Shown: positions 9,501 to 17,792 of the stretch, piece after piece
How positions within the stretch are numbered: the stretch's first letter is position 1
Layout of the letters: the number at the start of each line of letters is the position of its first letter
DNA from: Ruminococcus sp.
GTDB taxonomy: Bacteria > Bacillota > Clostridia > Oscillospirales > Ruminococcaceae
Length of the DNA: 64,000 bases
Direction: 5' to 3'
Assembly (NCBI GenBank): GCA_021199375.1
Contig: JAJQIB010000032.1
Span: 44,060 to 108,059, forward strand
Made by a program: the position numbers and the translations under genes
Notes under the pieces: generated by a model
What the model saw: only the letters and a program-made list of their open reading frames with translations
Told to the model about the DNA's origin: nothing
The model's database searches: none

Positions 9501-9524
9501 AAATTTATCCTCCTTGTGTTTGAT

Positions 9525-10043
9525 TTACTTAGTGGATTTTGGCGAAATGTACATTACGTAGCTTCTGCCCTCCATCTTGGGCTGCTTATCAACAACTCCG
9601 ATTTCACTAACTTCCTCCGCAAATTTCTTAAGCAGCTCCTCGCCAAACTGAGGATGCGCTACTGTTCTCTTACGAAAACGAACCTCGACCTTGATTCTGT
9701 CGCCGCTCTTCAAAAACTTTGACGCCTGATTTACCTTGGTTTCAAAATCGTGCTTTTCGATGGTTGAGGACATCTTAACTTCCTTTACGTCCATAACCCT
9801 TTGATTCTTCTTCGCTTCCTTTTCGCGCTTGGACTGCTCAAAGCAGAATTTACCGAAATCCATGATTTTGCATACAGGCGGCTTTGCATTAGGTGCGATC
9901 ATAACTAGATCTTCATCCTGATCATATGCCTTTGCGAGTGCATCTCTTGTTGACATTACTCCAAGCTGATTTCCTTCAGAATCAACAACTCTGATTTCCT
10001 TTTCACGGATATCTTCGTTAATCTTGTAATCCTTATTGTTAAT
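9525..10043 (-). CDS. infC: Translation initiation factor IF-3 (AUU start codon)
   Basis: A 172-residue IF-3, which keeps ribosomal subunits apart and proofreads the start codon. The N domain runs to about residue 80, a lysine-rich linker (SKREKEAKKNQ) follows, and the C domain carries RFRKRTVAHPQFGEELLKKF. The start is placed at an ATT codon at 10043-10041: GGAGG ends nine bases upstream and the protein then begins (M)NNKDYKINEDIREKEIRV, the family start. A longer frame from an ATG at 10142 would run through the leader and its attenuator hairpin, so I reject it. AUU starts are the classic device by which IF-3 represses its own synthesis. Confidence 0.93.
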   Translation of the reverse strand: MNNKDYKINEDIREKEIRVVDSEGNQLGVMSTRDALAKAYDQDEDLVMIAPNAKPPVCKIMDFGKFCFEQSKREKEAKKNQRVMDVKEVKMSSTIEKHDFETKVNQASKFLKSGDRIKVEVRFRKRTVAHPQFGEELLKKFAEEVSEIGVVDKQPKMEGRSYVMYISPKSTK

Positions 10044-10060
10044 AACAGTACACCTCCATA

Positions 10061-10227
10061 ACAATATAAAACGGATGCAGAAAATCAAGCTTTCCGCATC
10101 CGTAAAATAAACCGCATTTAATACACACCAATCTTGGTGCAACGGGATGAAATCCTACGTAACCTTTTTACTTCTCGAAGCTCGAGTGCTGAAGGTGAGA
10201 GCGGAAGCTTTGCTCTGCTTATGTTTC
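10061..10227 (-). ncRNA. infC operon leader with transcription attenuator (L20-leader type)
   Basis: The transcript from the promoter at 10234-10262 has a 5' leader of about 180 bases before infC. It ends in a strong hairpin (10071-10103: ACGGATGCGGAAA pairing with TTTTCTGCATCCGT on the minus strand) followed by TTTTAT, placed just before the infC ribosome site. An upstream part with GCTCTCACC and several short pairings could form the antiterminator or L20-binding fold. Position and design match the Firmicutes L20 leader; the exact class is from memory and was not searched. Confidence 0.65.
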
Positions 10228-10233
10228 CTAAAT

Positions 10234-10262
10234 ATTATACACTATATTTCATTCCGTGTCAA
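10234..10262 (-). promoter_or_regulatory. Sigma-A promoter of infC-rpmI-rplT
   Basis: On the minus strand TTGACA (10262-10257) and TATAAT (10239-10234) are separated by exactly 17 bases, a perfect consensus promoter. The start point would be near 10227. Confidence 0.88.
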
Positions 10263-10302
10263 TCGCTAAAGCTGTAAATTTTTTATGAACATAGGATATC
10301 AA

Positions 10303-11847
10303 TTAATATCCGCCATTCTTCATGTACCTTGCTCTTGGATCTTCTACGGTGTAGTCAATTTTAACGTCATCAAAATGGCTATAGTCTGCCTGAGGAATAT
10401 TACCTGTGGGATCTCCCATAAACTCCTCAAAGCCGTACTCCTTGATAAATTTAACAGCATTTGAGTTCATAGCGAGCGTATTGAATACTGTAGCAAGCTC
10501 CTCACCAATTCCATAAACCTCAATTACAAAGAGAATCATGTTAAAGAATACCGAAACAGCTCCCTGAGCTATTCCCTTGACCTCCTTAACCTTTTCATCA
10601 AACATCTGCATAACCATTAGTATCGCACGACGATTATCTCTAGCATCGGTTGTGGCATCAAGATAATGCTCAAGGTGGTGGATTATCCATCTCTCTACCT
10701 TCTTGTTAGATGCACTGATTACACGAGCTGTGATTTGCTTTTCTAGCTCCTTTTGACGGCGCATAATATGCTGTGAAAATACCTCACGGTTTGAGAAGCC
10801 CTCACCCAAGCGCTCAACCGAATCCTGAAGTATCGGCTGCATTTCCTTTAAAAGCCTTGTAGTTTCACGGCTATACTGCATTGCGCCTGCTGCCTCAGCT
10901 GTAAGTACATCAAGCAGTATCGCCTTTTCCTCCTTGCCGGCAGCCTTAGCATTCTGCTTAATCTCGTCAGAAGCGTTTCCTGAAAGAATAGTATCGATCT
11001 TATAAGCGTCCTTAACCTCATTGTAATAATTATAGAAATCATTAAAATCAAAGGCAATATCGTGGTTTTGTATGTACTGCTCAATAAGGATAAGGTCTAC
11101 AGGCACTCCGCCCTCCTCATGAAGCTTCATCATGTCAGACATATCCTCCCATGCACGGGCGGTAACAAACGACTGATTACCCTCATCTGCGCAAGCTACA
11201 CCATAGAAATTCTCAGGAAACTCGGTCAGATAGGTAATTATTGATGTATGAAGCTGTGCTTTAAGTGCGAATTCCTTCCAGCAGTTAAAGTCCGCAACGC
11301 AGTCTACCTTCTTAAGACGGTCGAGTGTTGCGATATCAAACTCGGTTACAGCGTGGTTATACTCTGAAGGGTTACCCGCAGTGGTAACTACCCATCCCTC
11401 AGGGATCTGGTGCTTACCAAAAATCTTATACTGCAAAAACTGAAGCATCATAGGTGCAATTGTTTGGTCAACGCAGTTAATTTCATCGAGGAAGAGTATT
11501 CCCTCTTTAATGCCGGTTTCCTCCATAGTTTCATAGATGTTAGCGATAACCTCACTCATTGTACTCTCAGAAACCTTAACCTCACGTCCGATGAAGTTTT
11601 TCTCAACAATCATCGGCTGACCGATAGCCGATTCTCTAGTCTGGTGTGTCATTGCGTAGGACACAAGGTTTACGTGCATCTCCTGTGCAATCTGATCCAT
11701 AATAGCGGTCTTTCCGATTCCGGGAGGGCCCATTAGAAATACAGGACGCTGACGCTCCAGTGGAATAAGATAATCGCCATACTCGTCCTTCAAAAGATAA
11801 GAACGTATAGCATGCTCTATCTGCTCTTTTGCTTCTTTAATATTCAT
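10303..11847 (-). CDS. MoxR-type AAA+ ATPase with long helical C-terminal region
   Basis: A 514-residue cytoplasmic AAA+ protein. The ATPase core fills the first half: Walker A GPPGIGKTA (about residues 39-47), Walker B ILFLDEINCVD (about 117-127), a sensor-1 Asn in TTAGNPSEYN, and arginine-rich segments after it. The remaining 280 residues look helical and end in a Tyr/Asp-rich tail. MoxR ATPases usually act with a VWA-domain partner encoded alongside; none is present here, so the target complex is unknown. It is transcribed alone from the promoter at 11914-11942. A role in assembling or remodelling a complex is family inference only. Confidence 0.82.
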   Translation of the reverse strand: MNIKEAKEQIEHAIRSYLLKDEYGDYLIPLERQRPVFLMGPPGIGKTAIMDQIAQEMHVNLVSYAMTHQTRESAIGQPMIVEKNFIGREVKVSESTMSEVIANIYETMEETGIKEGILFLDEINCVDQTIAPMMLQFLQYKIFGKHQIPEGWVVTTAGNPSEYNHAVTEFDIATLDRLKKVDCVADFNCWKEFALKAQLHTSIITYLTEFPENFYGVACADEGNQSFVTARAWEDMSDMMKLHEEGGVPVDLILIEQYIQNHDIAFDFNDFYNYYNEVKDAYKIDTILSGNASDEIKQNAKAAGKEEKAILLDVLTAEAAGAMQYSRETTRLLKEMQPILQDSVERLGEGFSNREVFSQHIMRRQKELEKQITARVISASNKKVERWIIHHLEHYLDATTDARDNRRAILMVMQMFDEKVKEVKGIAQGAVSVFFNMILFVIEVYGIGEELATVFNTLAMNSNAVKFIKEYGFEEFMGDPTGNIPQADYSHFDDVKIDYTVEDPRARYMKNGGY

Positions 11848-11913
11848 ACAGTCATTCCTCCGTCACTTGCAATCGAATGTTTTAATACAACATTCACAAA
11901 ATCTCATATTTCT

Positions 11914-11942
11914 ATTATAAACTATTGCTAAAATTTTGTCAA
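11914..11942 (-). promoter_or_regulatory. Promoter of the MoxR-type ATPase gene
   Basis: TTGACA (11942-11937) and TATAAT (11919-11914) lie 17 bases apart on the minus strand, about 65 bases upstream of the ATG, which has a GGAGG site. The rest of the 370-base gap up to 12218 holds only the inverted-repeat element described next. Confidence 0.85.
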
Positions 11943-12088
11943 CCTTCATTTAAAGCTTTGTAGGATTGTATAAACTTTTACCCGAAAATTTGTACAAATT
12001 GCGAATGAAAAAGCCAACAATGACTGTGCTTTATTTTTTTATATTGTGTCGACAGCCTAAATGCTACATCACTAGCAGAATCGCATCT

Positions 12089-12186
12089 GTCCCAGTCAGC
12101 AAAGGGTGCAGGGTGTGGGTTAAAAAACACCCGCACCCTGCACCCTTTAGAGATAGATTAGGGGTATGTGTGAGAAGGGTTGGGAC
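12089..12186. repeat. Large intergenic inverted-repeat element
   Basis: A 15-base perfect stem, AAAGGGTGCAGGGTG (12101-12115) with CACCCTGCACCCTTT (12134-12148), extended inward by further pairs, encloses an A-rich loop. An outer pair GTCCCA (12089-12094) and TGGGAC (12181-12186) brackets it. Neither strand has a T run after the stem, so it is not an ordinary terminator. A small non-autonomous palindromic element or a structured RNA are both possible. Confidence 0.6.
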
Positions 12187-12218
12187 GGGAATGATTTTAA
12201 AAGCTAAAAATTGTCAGA

Positions 12219-12944
12219 TTAATTTGGAATCACCCTGTACTTCATATGTCTTGCTTTAAAATAGCAATATTCGCCTTTTTTTATATCATCGATTGTCAAA
12301 TCATCCTCATCTGCCAAATATACAAATCCATCCTGCAATATAACGGTTGAACCAAACCAATATGGATCATAATATTCAGGGTCTCTACTGGAAGTATCAT
12401 ATTCGATATCGCCCCAGAACCATACTTCAATTTTGCAGCCCCATGTGCCATCAAATTTCAGATGAAGTATTCCGTCGTGTAATTCCTCTTTTACTATTCT
12501 AGCATCATGGAATCTACCAGAAACGCATTCTAAATCCTCAATATCTTTACCAGTTTTAATTTCTGTAGTTTCCTCGTAAATATATCCTTCGTCCATAGCA
12601 CGGCATTGATTAAGAATATCTTCCGGTTGTTTTTCCATAGCTATAAAGGAATCTATCAATTCTCTATTTAAAAAATCAACGCAGCCCACACCATTTTCGT
12701 CGATATTCCAATTATCGTGTTCGATATCCACTATCAAAATCTGAGGAATTATATACCTTGTATTAGGAACCATATTCAGCCATTTAATCAATCTTTTCTT
12801 TGCAGGATCCCAAACAATCCAATATGGATTATGTATGCTTTCTAAATATCTATCATACTCATCAGTTGCTGATATATCTTCGTAATAACCAAACACGGCA
12901 GAAATATAATATTTTCCATTTCCCTGTCGAATAATTGCGTGCAT
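12219..12944 (-). CDS. Hypothetical protein, acidic and aromatic-rich
   Basis: A 241-residue soluble protein with no signal peptide or membrane segment. It is acidic and rich in Trp, Tyr and Asp, with YWIVWDPAKKRLIKW near residue 40 and a C-terminal half containing FHDARI, FDGTWGCKIEVWFWGDI and a final FKARHMKYRVIP. I do not recognise the family. The C-terminal half has the feel of small bacterial immunity-type or sensor proteins, and the VGCVDF and WDPA segments faintly recall the short Trp-rich protein encoded at 17793-18179, but neither link is secure. A weak AAGGTAGG site precedes the ATG; an AGGAGG about 60 bases further up has no start codon at the right distance. Confidence 0.7.
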   Translation of the reverse strand: MHAIIRQGNGKYYISAVFGYYEDISATDEYDRYLESIHNPYWIVWDPAKKRLIKWLNMVPNTRYIIPQILIVDIEHDNWNIDENGVGCVDFLNRELIDSFIAMEKQPEDILNQCRAMDEGYIYEETTEIKTGKDIEDLECVSGRFHDARIVKEELHDGILHLKFDGTWGCKIEVWFWGDIEYDTSSRDPEYYDPYWFGSTVILQDGFVYLADEDDLTIDDIKKGEYCYFKARHMKYRVIPN

Positions 12945-13039
12945 CTGTTTAACCTACCTTCAAACTTGTTTCAACTGCAAATTCCGATTTATTAATTTGC
13001 TTTGTTCGTTTCCTCCTGCTCATAATGCGCCATAATTTT

Positions 13040-13068
13040 ATTATACAGTTTTTTGAATTATTTGTCAA
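13040..13068 (-). promoter_or_regulatory. Promoter of the hypothetical gene at 12219-12944
   Basis: TTGACA (13068-13063) and TATAAT (13045-13040), 17 bases apart on the minus strand. The stretch from 12945 to 13260 otherwise holds an unused AGGAGG and the hairpin at 13199-13256; I see nothing else in it. Confidence 0.85.
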
Positions 13069-13198
13069 TAATATGATAAATAACACCTGGTGATTCGTCA
13101 GCTAACTAAACACAACGTTTTCATTTATCCTGGTTTCTTTTTACTTGCTAATAAGAAATCAGTTGAATTCAGTTAATTACAATCAGGCATAATCATCA

Positions 13199-13256
13199 AA
13201 AAATAGCGAAATAAAAATCCGTGTCCTTAAATTTTGAAAAAGGCACGGATTTTTGC
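13199..13256 (-). terminator. Terminator-like hairpin, copy 1 of a dispersed 58-bp element
   Basis: AAAAATCCGTG pairs with CACGGATTTTT around an A/T loop (stem ends 13213 and 13254), just after the stop of the secreted protease gene, with T runs on both strands. The whole 58-base element recurs inverted at 26512-26569 with only about two differences, so it is more than a chance terminator. Confidence 0.7.
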
Positions 13257-13260
13257 TTGT

Positions 13261-15510
13261 TTAATTAAGAATAATCATAGTTCTAGGCTCTCCTGTTGCA
13301 TTAGCAATTGAGGACACAAGCACCTGAGAACTTACACGTCTCAGACTTCTAGGTCCATTTCCATAATAGGGATCAGCATAGTAAAAATAAAGGGTGGAAT
13401 TTATTACTTCATATCCACAAACCACAACAAAATGTCTTCCGCCACCGCTAGTAATAACTGAGCTTCTATAACAGGTTAAAACTAATACTCTGTGAGAATT
13501 ATCAATTTGAGACTTGAGCTCGGCGCTTCTGTTTTGTGTAGAAGAGTAAATATTCTTTGCACTGTATTTGCCGTTAGAATATCCACTTATCAAAGTTAAA
13601 AGCTTTGGTGCGGTCATTCCTCCGCCTCCTCTTAAGCTACCCTGATCATTCAAATTATGCGATTCTGAATATAGAATCAGTTCATCCTTACTCCATCCGG
13701 CATTCTTCTCACTGTTTAATAGAATTGCTACAGCAGTAGGACCGCAAGCTGAATACCCCGCAATTTTTCCACCATATTGCCCTATAGCACCAGTTTGTAA
13801 AACCTTTGCATTGCTGCGTTTAATTGCATTTGTTTGCTTAATAAGCTTTTCTGATGACTGATAATTAATTATATAATAGCCTTCATAATGTGGGTCATAA
13901 TATCCGGTATAGTAAGATGAACCCGATACGGCACCACTGTAATTGTAGGATGTATCGTAAACATTACTATAGCTTGTAATATAATACAGAGTATCATCAG
14001 ATTTTGTTCCCGCCTCTATTACTGAGCTCGACTTGCCCCAATACTTTGTTCCTTTTAACGTTTTGTAGGCTTTCACCTTGTATTTATAGGTTTTTCCTGA
14101 GCTAAGTGATGAATCCCTATAGGTTGTTTTGCTGCCGTCTGAAATGGTTTTTACAGTTGTCCATTTTTTAGTCGATGAATCGTAACGATAGATCCTATAA
14201 CCGCTTGCTCCACTTACCTTATTCCAATTTATACGGATAGCTGACGATGTACACGTGTAGCTTGTTTTTATACTAACCTTGTCAGGCTTTGTAACAGCAG
14301 TAATATATGTGCTTGTTTCTCCCCAATACTTTGTTCCTTTTAACGTTTTGTAGGCTTTCACCTTGTATTTATAGGTTTTTCCTGAGCTAAGTGATGAATC
14401 CCTATAGGTTGTTTTGCTGCCGTCTGAAATGGTTTTTACAGTTGTCCATTTTTTAGTCGATGAATCGTAACGATAGATCCTATAACCGCTTGCTCCACTT
14501 ACCTTATTCCAATTTATACGGATAGCTGACGATGTACACGTGTAGCTTGTTTTTATACTAACCTTGTCAGGCTTTGTAACAGCAGTAATATATGTGCTTG
14601 TTTCTCCCCAATACTTTGTTCCTTTTAACGTTTTGTAGGCTTTCACCTTGTATTTATAGGTTTTTCCTGAGCTAAGTGATGAATCCCTATAGGTTGTTTT
14701 GCTGCCGTCTGAAATGGTTTTTACAGTTGTCCATTTTTTAGTCGATGAATCATAGCGATAAATCCTATAACCGCTTGCACCGTTTACCTTATTCCAATTT
14801 ATGCGAATGGCTGAAGCAGTTGAAGAAAACTCAGATTTAAGCTCTACTTTTGAAGGATCTGTCGTAGTTATAATTACCGAGCTATATGTACCGTAATAAT
14901 TACTGCCGTTTTCAGTCACAAATGCTCTGATCCTATATTTATATGTCGTACCTGATTCAAGATCACTATCTCTAAAGGTTACAATAGACCCACTATTAAT
15001 AGTCTTGATATCAGTCCATTTTTTTGTACTTAAATCATAACGCTGAATCTGATAACCATTTGCCACGCTTACTTTTGTCCAATTTATTCTTACAGCTGAG
15101 TCTGTAGCAGAAAAGTCTGATTTTAAGCTTACACTTGGTACAGTTTTTACATCAGTATAATTATCCTTATAGCTGTAACCACACCTGGTGCAGGTGTGTA
15201 ATGTGTATCCTTTTTCACTATAGGTCGCTGCCACAGTAGTTGTTTTGTAGCTATGACCAATTGCAGGAATGGCTATTGTATAGCTATCACCACATTCACA
15301 GGAAAGTGTAGCTTCTCCTGCTTGTGTACAAGTGGACTCCTTTGTAACTTCATATGTGTAGACATGTGTATGCTCACTACCATCGTTTGTAGTAGCTTCT
15401 TCTGCATAAACAGTACTAACGTTTAATGCCCAACTACTTCGAGAAATAAAGGAAGCTGTGCAAAAAATCGCAAGCAAAACCATCATCCTCAATACAACCT
15501 TGTTCTTCAT
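13261..15510 (-). CDS. Secreted papain-like (C39-type) cysteine protease with Fn3 repeats
   Basis: A 749-residue exported protein. Residues 1-35 are a signal peptide (basic start, hydrophobic stretch, cleavage near VYAEEA). Residues 45-120 hold paired Cys motifs (CECG, CTRCGYSY) typical of clostridial surface proteins. Four fibronectin type III-like domains follow (about 125-490), the last three almost identical 95-residue units. The C-terminal 200 residues match the C39-like fold: Cys589 in SACGPTAVAI, His693 in GRHFVVVCGY and an Asp near 713 in YADPYYG form a plausible catalytic set. Cleavage of extracellular peptides or wall proteins is inferred. No LPXTG, dockerin or SLH anchor is seen. 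It begins 13 bases after the exporter gene with AAAGGAG between, so the two may be cotranscribed. Confidence 0.82.
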   Translation of the reverse strand: MKNKVVLRMMVLLAIFCTASFISRSSWALNVSTVYAEEATTNDGSEHTHVYTYEVTKESTCTQAGEATLSCECGDSYTIAIPAIGHSYKTTTVAATYSEKGYTLHTCTRCGYSYKDNYTDVKTVPSVSLKSDFSATDSAVRINWTKVSVANGYQIQRYDLSTKKWTDIKTINSGSIVTFRDSDLESGTTYKYRIRAFVTENGSNYYGTYSSVIITTTDPSKVELKSEFSSTASAIRINWNKVNGASGYRIYRYDSSTKKWTTVKTISDGSKTTYRDSSLSSGKTYKYKVKAYKTLKGTKYWGETSTYITAVTKPDKVSIKTSYTCTSSAIRINWNKVSGASGYRIYRYDSSTKKWTTVKTISDGSKTTYRDSSLSSGKTYKYKVKAYKTLKGTKYWGETSTYITAVTKPDKVSIKTSYTCTSSAIRINWNKVSGASGYRIYRYDSSTKKWTTVKTISDGSKTTYRDSSLSSGKTYKYKVKAYKTLKGTKYWGKSSSVIEAGTKSDDTLYYITSYSNVYDTSYNYSGAVSGSSYYTGYYDPHYEGYYIINYQSSEKLIKQTNAIKRSNAKVLQTGAIGQYGGKIAGYSACGPTAVAILLNSEKNAGWSKDELILYSESHNLNDQGSLRGGGGMTAPKLLTLISGYSNGKYSAKNIYSSTQNRSAELKSQIDNSHRVLVLTCYRSSVITSGGGRHFVVVCGYEVINSTLYFYYADPYYGNGPRSLRRVSSQVLVSSIANATGEPRTMIILN
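14031..14885 (-). repeat. Three tandem 285-bp direct repeats encoding Fn3 domains
   Basis: The same DNA recurs with a 285-base period (for example ATACTTTGTT at 14041, 14326 and 14611), in frame, one unit per Fn3 domain. The two copies closest to the protease domain are virtually identical at the DNA level and the third differs at a few bases, which points to recent duplication or gene conversion. Confidence 0.9.
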
Positions 15511-15523
15511 TACAAATTCTCCT

Positions 15524-16375
15524 TTACCAAATTAGATTTATAACAAATCCTGAAACCGCGGCGGCGGCGTAGAGTATGCCCATTATTGTTAGATTTTCCT
15601 TAATGCTGTGATTGGTGCGAAACAGTACAATAAGTCCAACACCGGCGCCGGTACAAAGTCCTGCCACACACGAGCCAAACGAAAGAACACCCTCAATGTA
15701 AAGCTCAGTGATGATAACCGATGCAGCACAATTTGGAATGAATCCAAACAAGGCTGTAATAAGGGGCTGGATTGGTGAGTCCTTCATCATAAAGCCTGAA
15801 ATAGTGTCTGCTCCAGCAAATTCGAAGGCTACGCCAAGTACTAAATTAATTATCAGTATAAAAAGTGAAATTTGAGCAGTGTGTATTAGCGCACTAACCG
15901 CTATATGGTGATGCTCGCAGTCACAATCCTGGCAAAGCCTGTCGATATCAGGCTCGTCATTGTTCTTCTTTAGCAGTCTCATTATAAGATCTACTCCAAA
16001 GCCTACAACAACTGCTATTATAACCTTGATTAGGATAAGCCGCCATATATCGCTTGCATGCTCAGGATTTGAGATTAGCAGTGGTATTGCCTCGTCACTA
16101 GTTGCAATGTACACAGACAGCAGCGTGCCAAGGCTTATGAGTCTGCCTGAGTAGAGGTTAGACACCGCTGCTGAAAATCCACACTGAGGAATACAGCCTA
16201 ACACCGCTCCTCCGAGTGAGCCCAAAGGACCGAGCCTTTGCAAAGCATGCGGCAGCTTTTCGGCATGATGCTTTTCTAGGTATTCAATTAAAAGATACAC
16301 AGCATACAAAAAAGGGATTACCTTTAATGTATCAAGCAGTGCATCCAAAACTACATCTAAAATAATTTCTGACAT
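15524..16375 (-). CDS. Predicted heavy-metal exporter (ArsP_2 / DUF2899 type, putative manganese transporter family)
   Basis: A 283-residue integral membrane protein with about eight to ten hydrophobic segments. The duplicated hallmark motifs are GGAVLGCIPQCGFSAA (about 55-70) and FGFIPNCAASVIITELY (about 205-221), each a Cys-containing membrane turn, plus a His/Cys-rich cytoplasmic loop (CQDCDCEHHH, about 143-152) that could bind metal. This pattern fits the putative 10-TM heavy-metal exporter family also annotated as putative manganese transporters; the true ion is not known from sequence. I looked for a Mn-type riboswitch in its leader and saw none. It has its own promoter and precedes the secreted protease gene. 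Confidence 0.75.
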   Translation of the reverse strand: MSEIILDVVLDALLDTLKVIPFLYAVYLLIEYLEKHHAEKLPHALQRLGPLGSLGGAVLGCIPQCGFSAAVSNLYSGRLISLGTLLSVYIATSDEAIPLLISNPEHASDIWRLILIKVIIAVVVGFGVDLIMRLLKKNNDEPDIDRLCQDCDCEHHHIAVSALIHTAQISLFILIINLVLGVAFEFAGADTISGFMMKDSPIQPLITALFGFIPNCAASVIITELYIEGVLSFGSCVAGLCTGAGVGLIVLFRTNHSIKENLTIMGILYAAAAVSGFVINLIW

Positions 16376-16412
16376 TCCGTAAAATTACTCTCCTTTTAAT
16401 GTGATATATGTT

Positions 16413-16441
16413 ATTATAACACACTTCAAAGTAATTTGCAA
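16413..16441 (-). promoter_or_regulatory. Promoter of the predicted metal exporter
   Basis: TTGCAA (16441-16436) and TATAAT (16418-16413) on the minus strand with a 17-base spacer. AAAGGAGAG precedes the ATG at 16375. Confidence 0.7.
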
Positions 16442-16462
16442 GTGGTTGATAACTTTCTGAAC

Positions 16463-16496
16463 AAAAAAAGCTCCCAAGCCTGATAAGTCTGGGAGC
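16463..16496 (-). terminator. Terminator of the lipoprotein cassette operon
   Basis: On the minus strand GCTCCCA pairs with TGGGAGC (16496-16470) and is followed by seven Ts (16469-16463). It ends transcripts coming from the lipoprotein array before the exporter promoter. Confidence 0.85.
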
Positions 16497-16600
16497 GGTG
16501 ATTGATATTGTCAAAAACAGAGAGTAACGTCTTATTCTGACATAGTAATATATCAAGTCTAATTAATCTTCTACATTTTTCGCCAATAAGATATACATTT

Positions 16601-17158
16601 TCATCCCCAATTTTCGCCAATATATACAGCTGTGTTATGATTTAAATCTTCGTTATCATAAGTCGTATATTCCCTATTTTCGTAAGCTTTACAAATAATA
16701 ATATTCTGTATTCCTTCTTTGTCAGGTTCATTAGCGTTCGTAAGATATATCCCAAATGTAATTTCATAATTTGAGCCAGTTGCTGTTCTTGCGTTTTCAA
16801 CAAATCTAACTAGATATTGTACTTGGGGCTGTCCTTCTTCCCAACTTTCACTTTTGGTTCCTGATATATGTTCGTCATGAGAAATAATCTCTCCATCTAA
16901 AAGCTCATATGCCGCTTGGATATCATCATCTATGTTAGAATCATGCTTTAGCGTATATTCCGAAAGAAGGGATTTTAGTCCCTCTGTGTCCTCATCATTT
17001 AAGTAACTAATAGCTTGAAGTGCAATATCGTTTGCGGTACCTTCAGCGTCAGCTTTATCAAAATAAGTGACAAATTTTTCTTTGTAATTAGAAATCTTAG
17101 AACACGAAGTCAAGAGTATCATCATTGCTGTCAATAAAGCTATTGCAATTTTTTTCAA
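16601..17158 (-). CDS. Small lipoprotein, DUF5104-like (copy 3 of the array)
   Basis: A 185-residue predicted lipoprotein. The signal peptide MKKIAIALLTAMMILLTSC ends in a lipobox with Cys19 as the lipidated residue. The rest (AYELLDGEIISHDEH, YEITFGIYLTN, PDKEGIQNI) matches two neighbouring genes and, from memory, the DUF5104 family, of unknown function. The start is a TTG at 17158 directly preceding AAA AAA ATT. It follows a broken fragment of the short Trp-rich gene that normally precedes these lipoproteins. It is last in its operon, before the terminator at 16463-16496. Confidence 0.75.
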   Translation of the reverse strand: MKKIAIALLTAMMILLTSCSKISNYKEKFVTYFDKADAEGTANDIALQAISYLNDEDTEGLKSLLSEYTLKHDSNIDDDIQAAYELLDGEIISHDEHISGTKSESWEEGQPQVQYLVRFVENARTATGSNYEITFGIYLTNANEPDKEGIQNIIICKAYENREYTTYDNEDLNHNTAVYIGENWG

Positions 17159-17163
17159 ATAAA

Positions 17164-17250
17164 CTAACCCCCCACCATGGTCAAATCGTGAACGTCAACC
17201 TCGCCAACATACTCAGGGTTAAACCCTGTTATCCACCATTGCTGTTGGCA
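17164..17250 (-). pseudogene. Fragment of the short Trp-rich protein gene
   Basis: The minus strand encodes QQQWWITGFNPEYVGEVD and about nine more residues before a TAG at 17166-17164. This is only the middle of the protein encoded at 17793-18179 and 18724-18960; both ends are missing, and it follows the stop of the neighbouring lipoprotein without a start codon. Its 72-base core (17172-17243) is identical to the copy at 18876-18947, so it arose by recent duplication and truncation. Confidence 0.8.
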
Positions 17251-17251
17251 A

Positions 17252-17791
17252 CTACCAAGTAAGTGTATCAACAATTTCTCCTGTGTAAGGATCAATGTTT
17301 TTTCCTATTTTATAAATTTCGTCTAAATCATCGTTGCTTTGTATTACTATTAAATATACCCCCAAAGCGTTACTATCAGCTTCACATACTGAAATACTTA
17401 GTATATAAATATTATAAACTTTTCCGGCATCAGTTTTCACCTCCTCTATACATGATCTATTATGCTTTTGAACTAATGTTCCGCTTTCTACAGTTTCTCC
17501 ACCAGAACCATCGAGAATATATCCATGTTCAATAATCTCGCCATTTATAAAATCAAATGATTCATTAATTTGTTTTGTGAGATTGCAAGCATCATTTGCT
17601 TTCTTAGAAAATAGTTCGATGAGCGTTTCAACATCGTGATCAACTAATGCTTGATATACAATCTCACAAGTCTCCTTAGCGCTTAATTGATTGTCTTCTG
17701 TTAAAGATGATATAGTATCAAATGGACGGCAGCTACTGAAAAGCAACATGGCTGTGAAAAAAATCAAACATACACGTAACTCTTTAATCAT
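17252..17791 (-). CDS. Small lipoprotein, DUF5104-like (copy 2 of the array)
   Basis: A 179-residue predicted lipoprotein. The ATG at 17791 is preferred over a longer frame because GGGGAG lies just upstream and the sequence then gives a clean signal peptide (KELRVCLIFFTAMLLFSSC) with lipobox Cys. Conserved family segments follow: FDFINGEIIEHGYI, GGETVESG, DAGKVYNIYILSISV, and a tail GEIVDTLTW. It starts 1 base after the short Trp-rich protein gene and would be cotranslated with it. Function unknown. Confidence 0.75.
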   Translation of the reverse strand: MIKELRVCLIFFTAMLLFSSCRPFDTISSLTEDNQLSAKETCEIVYQALVDHDVETLIELFSKKANDACNLTKQINESFDFINGEIIEHGYILDGSGGETVESGTLVQKHNRSCIEEVKTDAGKVYNIYILSISVCEADSNALGVYLIVIQSNDDLDEIYKIGKNIDPYTGEIVDTLTW

Positions 17792-17792
17792 A

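Noticed and set aside
10044..10142. ATG-started extension of IF-3 at 10142
   Set aside because: It would translate through the leader and attenuator hairpin; family length and start match the ATT codon at 10043.
14031..14885. Direct repeats as a CRISPR array
   Set aside because: The 285-base period is in frame and encodes Fn3 domains; there are no spacers.
16376..16600. Manganese riboswitch or small genes upstream of the predicted metal exporter
   Set aside because: The leader is about 30 bases long, too short, and the open frames overlapping 16332-16620 have no ribosome sites and cross a terminator.
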